From positions 296,495 through 310,532 of the forward strand of contig NVWR01000004.1 in assembly GCA_002746275.1 (NCBI GenBank): a stretch of 14,038 bases of DNA, read 5' to 3'. The notes under the pieces were generated by a model. The model ran no database searches and was not told where the DNA came from. It saw nothing but the letters and a program-made list of their open reading frames with translations. The number at the start of each line of letters is the position of its first letter. Position 1 is the first letter of the stretch. The stretch is from Rhodobiaceae bacterium. GTDB taxonomy: Bacteria > Pseudomonadota > Alphaproteobacteria > Parvibaculales > Parvibaculaceae. Positions 1 to 6,778 of this stretch are shown here, in pieces. Position numbers and translations under genes: made by a program.

Positions 1-15
1 CGTGACGGGTGACCC

Positions 16-1434
16 ATGAACAAGAGTGACTTGATTGAACGTCTGCTGTCGATTGTCGGCGACAAGGGTGTGATCACAGAGGGGGACGATATGGCCCCTC
101 ATCTGGTGGAGCCGCGTGGGCTTTTTAAAGGGCGTGCTGCCGCCATTGTGAAACCAGCTTCGACCCAGGAAGTGTCGGCGATTATGGCGCTCGCCCATGA
201 AACAGGCACACGGGTGGTTCCCCAAGGCGGGAACACAGGCGTTGTTGGCGGGCAGATACCAGACACAAGCGGCGAGATGATTGTGCTCAGCCTCTCCCGC
301 ATGAACCGCGTTCGCGATATTGATGCGATCAACAACACGCTCACGGTCGATGCCGGGGTCACGCTTGCCACCGCGCAAAATGCTGCCAGTGACGAAGACC
401 GGCTGTTCCCTCTCAGTCTTGCGTCCGAGGGCACCTGCCAGATCGGTGGCAACCTTTCGACCAATGCGGGAGGCACAGCGGTGCTTCATTACGGCAATGC
501 CCGCGACCTTGTGTTGGGGCTGGAAGTGGTGCTGGCCGATGGGCGCATCTGGGACGGTCTGCGGGCGCTGCGCAAAGACAATACGGGCTACGATCTCAAG
601 CAGATATTCCTAGGCTCTGAAGGTACGCTTGGCATCATCACCAGCGCCGTGCTCAAACTATTCCCCGCTCCCAAATCGCGCGTGACGGCACTTGTGGCGG
701 TACCGAGCCCCGGGGACGCTGTCACGCTGCTTCGCGACATTGATGCTGCTTGTGGCGGCAGGGTGACAAGCTTCGAGCTGATCCCCCGCATTGGTATTGA
801 ATTTGTGACCGCTCATGTGCCCGGATGCCGCGATCCGCTTGGTGCCCCATCTGACTGGTATGTGCTCATTGAGCTTTCTTCCAGCTCAGCCGATGACAGC
901 CTCACGACCCTGCTGCAAAACTCCCTCGAAACGGCGATGGGAAAAGGTCTGGTGAGCGATGCAGCTGTTGCCCAGTCCGAAGCACAGACCGCCGCGTTCT
1001 GGCAATTGCGCGAAGCCCTGCCCGATGCACAGCGTCACGAAGGCGGCAGTATCAAGCATGACGTGTCGGTGCCGATCTCGAAGATCGCGCAGTTTATTGA
1101 GCGGGCCTCGAAAGCTGTTCAGGCCGACCTGCCGGACATTCGTCCCGTCCCCTTTGGCCATATTGGTGACGGCAATATCCACTTTAATCTGAGCCAGCCG
1201 GTGGGTATGGACAAGGATGCCTTCCTCGCGCGCTGGACACATTTCAACGAGATCGTGCACGGCATCGTGTTGGAGTTGGAAGGTTCTATCAGTGCCGAAC
1301 ATGGCATCGGCCAGTTGAAGCGGGACGAAATGGCGGCACTGAAATCAGATGTGGAACTTGACCTCATGCGCACACTCAAGCGTACGCTGGACCCCAAGGG
1401 CATTTTGAACCCCGGCAAAGTGGTCAATGTCTAG
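16..1434 (+). CDS. FAD-linked oxidase of the GlcD / D-2-hydroxyacid dehydrogenase family
   Basis: This 472-residue flavoprotein probably oxidises a D-2-hydroxy acid (D-lactate, glycolate or D-2-hydroxyglutarate type) to the 2-oxo acid. The FAD-binding PCMH-type domain covers about residues 35-215, with the glycine-rich pyrophosphate loop QGGNTG at 70-75 and IGGNLSTNAGG at 143-153. The C-terminal FAD-oxidase domain carries HIGDGNIHFN at 382-391 and the SAEHGIG signature at 426-432, both typical of the D-lactate/D-2-hydroxyglutarate branch. Length is normal for a complete single-subunit member, with no cysteine-rich iron-sulfur extension, so it should pass electrons to a soluble or membrane acceptor. 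The ATG at 16 overlaps in ATGA fashion a TGA at 17-19 that could end an upstream gene cut by the window edge, so translational coupling is possible. Family call is firm; substrate is not determined. Confidence 0.9.
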   Translation: MNKSDLIERLLSIVGDKGVITEGDDMAPHLVEPRGLFKGRAAAIVKPASTQEVSAIMALAHETGTRVVPQGGNTGVVGGQIPDTSGEMIVLSLSRMNRVRDIDAINNTLTVDAGVTLATAQNAASDEDRLFPLSLASEGTCQIGGNLSTNAGGTAVLHYGNARDLVLGLEVVLADGRIWDGLRALRKDNTGYDLKQIFLGSEGTLGIITSAVLKLFPAPKSRVTALVAVPSPGDAVTLLRDIDAACGGRVTSFELIPRIGIEFVTAHVPGCRDPLGAPSDWYVLIELSSSSADDSLTTLLQNSLETAMGKGLVSDAAVAQSEAQTAAFWQLREALPDAQRHEGGSIKHDVSVPISKIAQFIERASKAVQADLPDIRPVPFGHIGDGNIHFNLSQPVGMDKDAFLARWTHFNEIVHGIVLELEGSISAEHGIGQLKRDEMAALKSDVELDLMRTLKRTLDPKGILNPGKVVNV

Positions 1435-1437
1435 AGC

Positions 1438-2838
1438 TTAGGCGCGTCCCGGCTCACCCAGTAAAACAGCACTGCCGCTGGGAGCGTCCCCGCCAGGATC
1501 TACGGTCAAAAATTCTCCAATCGGCAGGTTTTGTGCCGGAACGATCAGGACTTTATCGACGCGCGGCCCATCAATGTCTGCAATTTCAAAACGATATCCG
1601 TTCCAGGCGAAATAGTCGCCTTCCGTCGGCAGGCGCTCGAACCAGTGCAACATCACGCCCGCCAGCGTATTGACGTCGGTGGTTTTGTCGCCGGGCAGGC
1701 TGGAGAGCATCAGAAGACGTTTCACCTCGTCCACCGAAACCACACCGTCCACAAGATAGGAGCCGTCTGTGCGACGGACGATGGAGGCATTGTTCTCCAT
1801 CGCGTTCTGCGACGTATCACCGACCATGGCAAAGAAAATCTCCGCCATCGAGATGGTGCCAACAATGTCGCCATATTCATCCACAATGAACGCCAAGAAC
1901 TTGTTTTCGGCCTGCAGCAGGCTCAGTGCCTTCAACACGGTGGATGTGCGTGGGATGTAGAGTGGCCCTGTCATACGGGCGAACAGTGCCTCGTTGGTCG
2001 CCTGCTCAATGTTCGAGAACAGGTCCTCCATCCGCACCACGCCCACGGTCGGCCCGTCAGCGCCAGCACGCACGGGATAACGCTGGCTCTCGCTTTCGCG
2101 GATGGTGGCCATGTTTTCATCAAAGCTCGCCTGGGTATCAAGCCAGACAAGTTGGGTGCGCGGACGCATGACTTCGCCAAGGCGGGTGTCTCCCATGCGC
2201 AAGACGCGGTTCACAATGTCGCGCTCAACACTCTCGACAGCGCCCGTTGCCACGCCCTCCTCAACAAGGTGCCGGATTTCTTCTTCCGTGACCTGCTGCA
2301 CATTCTGGCCGGTCGCCCCATAGGCTTTCAACACCGCTTCGGTGGAATGAGACAGTAGCGACACAGCAGGCGAAAGCGCGCGCGTTAACGCCACCATGGG
2401 CCGCGCGATTTTGGTCGCAATCCCTTCGGGGTTTGCCAGCGCAATGCGCTTGGGCACAAGTTCCCCAATGATGAGCGAGAAATAGGTGATGATAACGACG
2501 ACAAGACCAAAAGCCGCCGGGTCAGCATATTCAGCCACTAGATCCCATTGGCGAATGAGAGCGGCGACGGGCGCTGCCAATGTGGTGCCCCCGAAGGCAC
2601 CTGCAAACACACCGATCAGGGTAATGCCGATCTGAACGGCTGAGAGAAAGCGCCCGGGCTCCTCATTCAGCTCAATGGCCGTCTCAATCCCGCCAGAACT
2701 GACGATCCCGCTGTCCTGACGGCGTGTCAGAAGAGCGCGCAGCCGCTGGCGCCTTGACGAGACGATTGCCATCTCAGACAAGGCGAAAAAACCATTCAAA
2801 AAGATCAGAACGGCGAGAATAACAATGTCGAGTGCCAT
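1438..2838 (-). CDS. CNNM/CorC-type hemolysin-family membrane protein (DUF21-CBS-CorC_HlyC)
   Basis: This 466-residue inner-membrane protein belongs to the HlyC/CorC/CNNM family, whose studied members take part in Mg2+ (and Co2+) efflux or Mg2+ homeostasis. A DUF21 transmembrane domain spans about residues 1-175 and contains FLNGFFALSEMA at 13-24 and the conserved GELVPKRIAL at 125-134. A pair of CBS domains follows (about 220-340, beginning near MRPRTQ at 225), then a CorC_HlyC domain (about 355-440). Length fits the full-size family. The ATG at 2838 is preceded by GGAG with a 5-base spacer. It converges with the upstream flavoprotein gene, leaving 3 bases between stop codons and no visible terminator. 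The hemolysin name is historical; a direct haemolytic role is not implied. Confidence 0.9.
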   Translation of the reverse strand: MALDIVILAVLIFLNGFFALSEMAIVSSRRQRLRALLTRRQDSGIVSSGGIETAIELNEEPGRFLSAVQIGITLIGVFAGAFGGTTLAAPVAALIRQWDLVAEYADPAAFGLVVVIITYFSLIIGELVPKRIALANPEGIATKIARPMVALTRALSPAVSLLSHSTEAVLKAYGATGQNVQQVTEEEIRHLVEEGVATGAVESVERDIVNRVLRMGDTRLGEVMRPRTQLVWLDTQASFDENMATIRESESQRYPVRAGADGPTVGVVRMEDLFSNIEQATNEALFARMTGPLYIPRTSTVLKALSLLQAENKFLAFIVDEYGDIVGTISMAEIFFAMVGDTSQNAMENNASIVRRTDGSYLVDGVVSVDEVKRLLMLSSLPGDKTTDVNTLAGVMLHWFERLPTEGDYFAWNGYRFEIADIDGPRVDKVLIVPAQNLPIGEFLTVDPGGDAPSGSAVLLGEPGRA

Positions 2839-2852
2839 GACGTCTCCAGACT

Positions 2853-2871
2853 GCGTTAAGTAGTATAACGC
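2853..2871 (-). promoter_or_regulatory. Palindrome over a possible -10 box of the CNNM gene
   Basis: GCGTTA (2853-2858) and TAACGC (2866-2871) form a perfect 6-bp inverted repeat with a 7-base spacer, 15 bases upstream of the CNNM start codon. On the minus strand the repeat contains TATACT (2867-2862), a good -10 match; TTTCGC lies 17 bases upstream as a weak -35. The layout would suit a repressor site overlapping a promoter. The regulator is unknown, and both promoter and operator are inferred. Confidence 0.35.
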
Positions 2872-2975
2872 ACCAGAGATTCAAGCGAAATCGTCTTCGT
2901 CAGTCTTTTCTTTCCGCTGATTGGTGCCCGGACCATTCATGGCACAAGCCCCTTTTTTGGTATGGCTTTGGCCAG

Positions 2976-3698
2976 TCAGAGCAATGGCAACTGATCCTTG
3001 TCCTTTTCCTTGGGCATTTTACGTGACGTATCCACCAACTCAACCGGCTCAAGAAGGGAGGCATCGTCCTCGGAAACCTTGTTTACGCGGGTGGTTATGG
3101 GAATCGCCTCCATCAGGTCATTTGCCGCAGGCTTCAGCAGTGCCCGGGCCGCCTTCGTCGAGGTGCTGACATCAAGCCAGGTATCCCAATCGCTCTGCTC
3201 AAGAATAACCGGCATGCGCTGGTGGATCGGGGCCAGTGTCTCATTGGCCGCTGTGGTCACGATGGCACAAGAGTCGAGCTCGGACCCGTCCGCCGTCAAC
3301 CAATCCTCCCAGATACCTGCCATGGCAAATATTTTCCGGTCCCGCCGGCGAATCAAAAAAGGCTGCTTCGGCGCACCACGCCTCGCCTGCCACTCATAAA
3401 ACCCGTCAGCGGGAACAAGGCAGCGGCGGTGACGAAAGCCCCCGCGAAATGAGGGTTTGTCGTTGATCGTCTCTGCCCGGGCGTTGATCAGGACCGATTT
3501 GGGCATCTCTTTTGCCCAGGAAGGCACCAACCCCCAGCGCACGAGATGAAAATTGCGGCTTCCATTCCAGAGCCGCACGATCGGTATGGGCTGGGTGGGA
3601 GCAATATTGTAGCGCGGGGGAAAATTTGGATGCTCGCCGTACAGGAACAGCGATCGCAATTCCTCCGGCGTCGGCTCTAATTTGTAGCGTCCACACAT
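2976..3698 (-). CDS. yedK: SOS response-associated peptidase, YedK/HMCES family
   Basis: This 240-residue enzyme of the SRAP family recognises abasic sites in single-stranded DNA and covalently crosslinks to them through its N-terminal cysteine, shielding the lesion during replication. The start is set by biology: the initiator Met must be followed by the catalytic Cys2, and MCGRY begins at 3698 although the open frame runs upstream to 3875. Other active-site residues known in E. coli YedK have counterparts: Asn72 in INARAET, Glu102 in GFYEW and His159 in IHQRMPV, with WGLVPSWA at 55-62. The start lies 7 bases beyond the rhodanese stop on the same strand, so the two are probably co-transcribed. 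The C-terminal tail is charged (KEKDKDQ). No LexA-type operator was recognised nearby. Confidence 0.93.
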   Translation of the reverse strand: MCGRYKLEPTPEELRSLFLYGEHPNFPPRYNIAPTQPIPIVRLWNGSRNFHLVRWGLVPSWAKEMPKSVLINARAETINDKPSFRGGFRHRRCLVPADGFYEWQARRGAPKQPFLIRRRDRKIFAMAGIWEDWLTADGSELDSCAIVTTAANETLAPIHQRMPVILEQSDWDTWLDVSTSTKAARALLKPAANDLMEAIPITTRVNKVSEDDASLLEPVELVDTSRKMPKEKDKDQLPLL

Positions 3699-3705
3699 AG
3701 CGCGC

Positions 3706-4098
3706 CTATTTCCGCTCGACTTGTTCGGTTGCCCCGTCGGCTTCAACCCAGGCGGTAAACCCTCCGCGCATGTGGGAAACCCGTTTGAGCCCGACATCCT
3801 GGGCAGCCTTGCCTGCCAGAGCTGATCGCCAGCCCTTATTGCAATAGAAGACAAATTTTTTCGAGGTGTCAGCAAACATATCCTTGAAATAGGGGCTGGT
3901 GCTGTCGACCCAGAACTCGGTCATGCCGCGTGGCATATGATAAGCGCCTGGAATGCGCCCCTCGCGCCAAATTTCGCGGATATCACGCACATCGATCACC
4001 ACCACCTCGTCGTCCTTGAAGATGCCTTGAACATCGGCGACGCTCAGGCATTCAATGGTTTTTTCAGCCTGATCAACGAGTTCCAGAATTGTCGGCAT
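3706..4098 (-). CDS. Single-domain rhodanese-like sulfurtransferase
   Basis: This 130-residue cytoplasmic protein is one rhodanese domain, a fold that carries persulfide sulfur on an active-site cysteine. The active loop CNKGWRS starts at Cys86, matching the C-x4-R pattern of single-domain sulfurtransferases (GlpE/PspE-like). Asp37 and Arg39 in VIDVRD, the GRIPGAYHMPRG segment (47-58) and GGFTAWVEA near the C-terminus are typical of the fold. The start at 4098 is preferred over the longer frame (to 4164) because AAGGA stands at good distance before this ATG and the extra residues are not domain-like. It is probably the first gene of a two-gene unit with the YedK-type enzyme, 7 bases downstream. 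The physiological sulfur donor and acceptor are unknown. Confidence 0.88.
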   Translation of the reverse strand: MPTILELVDQAEKTIECLSVADVQGIFKDDEVVVIDVRDIREIWREGRIPGAYHMPRGMTEFWVDSTSPYFKDMFADTSKKFVFYCNKGWRSALAGKAAQDVGLKRVSHMRGGFTAWVEADGATEQVERK

Positions 4099-4270
4099 TT
4101 GGATTTCCTTGCAGTGACCCAATTGGTTTTGCACACAATAAGCCGCCGAGCGCCAAATTCCCATCTTGAAGCCACGTGCTGATCAGAAATGAGGCTTCTC
4201 CCGTGGCTTGGCGTCGCCTAAGGGGATGGGATAGGGTGCGCCGACCATCAACCATGAACCCCTCCCCTTT
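4099..4270. promoter_or_regulatory. Divergent promoter region, rhodanese / znuC, with an 8-bp inverted repeat
   Basis: These 172 bases separate the leftward rhodanese-yedK pair from the rightward zinc transporter genes and must hold their promoters. AAGCCACG (4169-4176) and CGTGGCTT (4202-4209) are a perfect 8-bp inverted repeat with a 25-base spacer that includes the palindrome TGATCA. CCAATTGG (4120-4127) is another palindrome just upstream of the rhodanese ribosome-binding site. I looked for an AT-rich Zur box of the usual alphaproteobacterial type upstream of znuC and did not find a convincing one. Promoter boxes are not assigned. Confidence 0.4.
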
Positions 4271-5053
4271 ATGACATCAGAGCCCCTTGTCCAGCTGCAA
4301 TCTGTCTCCGTCCGCCTCGGTGGGCGAGATGTGCTGACCCGTGTCGACCTGGAGATCAATTCAGGCGAGATCGTCACCCTGATCGGGCCCAATGGCGCTG
4401 GTAAAACAACACTTGCCCGGACACTGCTTGGCATTCTCAAACCCGAGGCTGGACGCATCATCAAACGCGACAAACTGCGCGTTGGATATGTGCCGCAGCG
4501 CATGGCGGTAGAGGCAACTTTGCCCCTCACCGTCCGTCGCCTGCTCACGCTGACGCAACGCTATGGGGAAGCTGAAATGCTTCAATGCCTCGACGATGTG
4601 GGCGCTGCTCATCTCATCAACCGTCAGGCAGGAGAATTGTCGGGCGGTGAATATCAGCGCGTCCTTCTTGCGCGCGCGCTTCTCGGATCGCCGGACCTCA
4701 TGATCCTTGACGAACCAACGCGAGGGATCGACTTTGCCGGGCAAAGCGCGCTTTACGAGCTTCTCGCTCACATTCGCAGCGAGCGCGGGTGTGCGATCCT
4801 GCTGATTTCCCACGACCTTCATGTGGTCATGGCCGCATCGGACCGGGTGATCTGCATCAATGGCCATGTCTGTTGCCAAGGCGCGCCAGAAACTGTCACG
4901 AGCGATCCGGCCTATGTTGCCCTCTTCGGGCCCGGGCATAGCGATGTGCTCGCCATCTTCAAACATCATCATGACCATGTGCACAAAGTCTCCGGCGAAG
5001 TTGTCGCCGACGAACATGATCATGAGCATGCACACGGAGATGACCATGTTTGA
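4271..5053 (+). CDS. znuC: Zinc ABC transporter ATP-binding protein with His-rich tail
   Basis: This 260-residue ATPase should energise high-affinity zinc (possibly manganese) import together with the membrane protein encoded next. Walker A GPNGAGKT is at 39-46, the Q-loop glutamine at 76, the signature LSGGE at 123-127, Walker B LMILDEP at 143-149 and the switch His at 181. Beyond the ATPase core the last 30 residues (231-260) hold ten histidines in HHHDHVH and HDHEHAH-like runs plus acidic residues, a likely metal-binding tail of the kind seen in some ZnuC proteins. ATG 4271 is the only ATG in the frame after a stop at 4232. No good Shine-Dalgarno is visible; a six-codon reading frame (4254-4274) overlaps this start as ATGA. 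The znuB start lies inside its 3' end. Metal specificity is inferred from family and tail. Confidence 0.88.
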   Translation: MTSEPLVQLQSVSVRLGGRDVLTRVDLEINSGEIVTLIGPNGAGKTTLARTLLGILKPEAGRIIKRDKLRVGYVPQRMAVEATLPLTVRRLLTLTQRYGEAEMLQCLDDVGAAHLINRQAGELSGGEYQRVLLARALLGSPDLMILDEPTRGIDFAGQSALYELLAHIRSERGCAILLISHDLHVVMAASDRVICINGHVCCQGAPETVTSDPAYVALFGPGHSDVLAIFKHHHDHVHKVSGEVVADEHDHEHAHGDDHV

Positions 5054-5849
5054 GGAATTTTTTGTGCGCGCTCTGCTGGGCGGTGTTGGCGTTGCGCTGA
5101 TTGCCGGTCCCTTGGGATGCTTCGTGGTATGGCGGCGGATGGCTTATTTCGGCGATGCGCTCGCGCATTCGGCACTGCTGGGTGTCGCCCTGGGCCTCAT
5201 GCTCTCCATCCACCCGATCTTAGGCGTGCTGGCGGCGGGAATTGTTCTCGCGGTGACTTTTACCCTTCTGCAAAAGCAGCAACAATTTGCTGCCGACACA
5301 GTACTGGGCCTGCTCGCTCATTCCGCCCTTGCCCTTGGACTGGTCACCCTTGGGTTGATGGAAAATCTGCGGGTTGATTTGTTGGGGTACCTGTTTGGCG
5401 ACGTATTGGCGCTTTCGTGGACGGATGTACTGGTGATTTATGGTGGGTCAGCACTTGTGCTTGTGGCGCTCCTGACGATCTGGCGACGGCTTCTGGCGGT
5501 GACCGTGGAGCCCGAACTGGCACAGGCCGATGGCATAAATCCCCTCGTCATTCGGCTGCTGTTCAGCCTTTTGCTCGCCGTCGTTGTGGCCATGGCGATG
5601 CAGGTGGTGGGCGTGCTGCTGATCACTGCCCTCCTTATCATTCCGGCGGCGGCTGCCAGACGGTTTGCCTCGACACCCGAACAAATGGCCGTTCTCGCCG
5701 CACTTACGGGCGCTGCAAGCGTGACGTTAGGCCTCTGGGGGTCGTTTACCTTTGATACCGCGTCAGGGCCGTCGATTGTTGTCGCGGCAATGTGCCTGTT
5801 CTTACTGGCCAATCTCGCTGGTTTGATCGTCGGGAAAACACAAAATTAA
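5046..5849 (+). CDS. znuB: Zinc ABC transporter permease, ABC-3 family
   Basis: This 267-residue integral membrane protein is the permease partner of the preceding ATPase and belongs to the ABC-3 family (ZnuB/MntB/TroC). Hydrophobic segments run nearly end to end, about seven or eight helices, starting with residues 6-28. Family hallmarks include GPLGCFVVWRRMAYFGDALAHSALLG near the N-terminus (about residues 21-46, read in pieces) and the segment GVLLITALLIIPAAAAR in the C-terminal half. ATG 5046 is chosen because GGAG (5036-5039) lies 6 bases upstream; the in-frame ATG at 5040 would sit directly on that site. The start overlaps znuC by 8 bases, indicating translational coupling. No gene for the periplasmic binding protein ZnuA follows; the next gene is unrelated. 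Confidence 0.9.
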   Translation: MFEEFFVRALLGGVGVALIAGPLGCFVVWRRMAYFGDALAHSALLGVALGLMLSIHPILGVLAAGIVLAVTFTLLQKQQQFAADTVLGLLAHSALALGLVTLGLMENLRVDLLGYLFGDVLALSWTDVLVIYGGSALVLVALLTIWRRLLAVTVEPELAQADGINPLVIRLLFSLLLAVVVAMAMQVVGVLLITALLIIPAAAARRFASTPEQMAVLAALTGAASVTLGLWGSFTFDTASGPSIVVAAMCLFLLANLAGLIVGKTQN

Positions 5850-5987
5850 CCACGTTCGTTGGGCTCGAGGGCTGTCTACCCCTTATGTGACAACTAAATA
5901 TCAAGGTCTATTCCCTTACCCTAGCCGCTGGCGAAGTGCGCAAGGGGCGTGCGGACAATGTCTCATCAGAGGCAGTGAGGGGTTGAG

Positions 5988-6635
5988 GTGTCCACGGACG
6001 TTCAAACGTTCATAGAGGATAACGAGCGCCCGGCGGGAGGCATTGGCTTTCCGCGGACGCTACGCCTGCTCGTGCGCGGCAAAAATATCCATGAAGACAC
6101 GCTGCTTGCCACCGACTACCTGAACCATTTCAACGAAATTATTATGCTGCTGGGTCTTGTCGCAGATATGCCCGAATGTCTGGAAGACGCTCTGGCATGG
6201 TCCCCCAAACCATATGAAGATCATTTTTCAGACTCCGGGTTTCAAGACAAGGCTCTCGCCATCCTCGCTTACGAGAACGCACCGCGACGTTACCGCGAAC
6301 CGTTCGACCAACTTGTCACGCAGATGGATGCGACGGTCCTCAGTTCACTGTCACGCATTGAACAAGCGACCAAGGACAATGACATGGACCGGCTGGGCCA
6401 TATTGTGTCTGGGGTCACGGGGAAACTTCAGCGGCTCGTCGACGTTGCCAGCGCCATCATTCACGGACGGGTGATGGTCTCCGGGCAGGATGAAATTGAC
6501 GCCCTTCTGGCTGAAGTCGAAAATGATGAGACCGATGCGCAGGCGGAAGATGCTGGCGGTCCCCCGACACCTGACGTCGCGGCAAGCAACGATGACGCAA
6601 CGAACCAGACAGACATCGACGCTCTGTTCGATTGA
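5988..6635 (+). CDS. Uncharacterised protein with two FliM-like (EIDALL / DIDALF) C-terminal motifs
   Basis: I do not recognise the family of this 215-residue protein. It starts at GTG 5988, with GAGG at 5977-5980 seven bases upstream; a nearby ATG at 5958 runs into a stop. It has no signal peptide or membrane helix. Residues 20-160 look all-helical. Residues 166-174 read GQDEIDALL and the last ten residues read NQTDIDALFD; both resemble the FliM/FliY N-terminal peptide (SQ-x-EIDALL) that binds phosphorylated CheY. A flexible Asp/Glu/Pro/Ala-rich linker (175-205) joins them, so the C-terminus may be a two-site docking tail. A role in chemotaxis or in sequestering a CheY-like receiver is inferred from the motifs alone. 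There are no flagellar or che genes in the window. It stands alone between znuB and an SDR gene. Confidence 0.75.
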   Translation: MSTDVQTFIEDNERPAGGIGFPRTLRLLVRGKNIHEDTLLATDYLNHFNEIIMLLGLVADMPECLEDALAWSPKPYEDHFSDSGFQDKALAILAYENAPRRYREPFDQLVTQMDATVLSSLSRIEQATKDNDMDRLGHIVSGVTGKLQRLVDVASAIIHGRVMVSGQDEIDALLAEVENDETDAQAEDAGGPPTPDVAASNDDATNQTDIDALFD

Positions 6636-6736
6636 TCTCGCCAACCCTCCTCCCCTTGACACATTACTCTTGGCACATTTGCTAGGTCATGGCCTTCTCA
6701 CCGGTGCTATAGTCTACCCATCTGAAATTCAAAACC

Positions 6737-6756
6737 TGTCCCTCACCTTTGGGACA
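6737..6756 (+). promoter_or_regulatory. Inverted repeat upstream of the SDR gene
   Basis: TGTCCC (6737-6742) and GGGACA (6751-6756) form a perfect 6-bp inverted repeat with an 8-base spacer, ending 22 bases before the SDR start codon. A TATAGT (6708-6713) resembling a -10 box lies just upstream, without a convincing -35. The repeat could be an operator for a dimeric regulator or a hairpin in the mRNA leader. It precedes the GGGGAGG ribosome-binding site (6767-6773). Confidence 0.3.
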
Positions 6757-6778
6757 AATAGCTTTTGGGGAGGCTCTC

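Noticed and set aside
1531..2358. 275-residue open frame opposite the CNNM gene
   Set aside because: It lies antisense to a well-supported CBS-domain gene and its translation shows no domain or ribosome-binding site.
2947..2970. Possible terminator hairpin after the yedK-type gene
   Set aside because: The stem is only about 5 bp and on the coding strand it is not followed by a T run.
3699..3875. N-terminal extension of the YedK-type frame
   Set aside because: It overlaps the rhodanese gene and would place the catalytic cysteine internally; the family needs Met-Cys at the N-terminus.
4185..4200. GAAATG half-site as a Zur box before znuC
   Set aside because: No matching CATTTC half-site; the flanking sequence is not the AT-rich palindrome expected.
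4860..5045. Longer N-terminus for znuB
   Set aside because: It is the shadow of the znuC 3' end; the ribosome-binding site and family alignment support 5046.
6656..6661. Perfect TTGACA -35 hexamer after the FliM-motif gene
   Set aside because: No acceptable -10 box lies 16-18 bases downstream (TTGCTA or TGCTAG at best).
6670..6684. A TTGGCAC...TTGC pattern resembling a sigma-54 (-24/-12) promoter
   Set aside because: The distance between the GG and GC elements is 7 bases instead of the 10 required.
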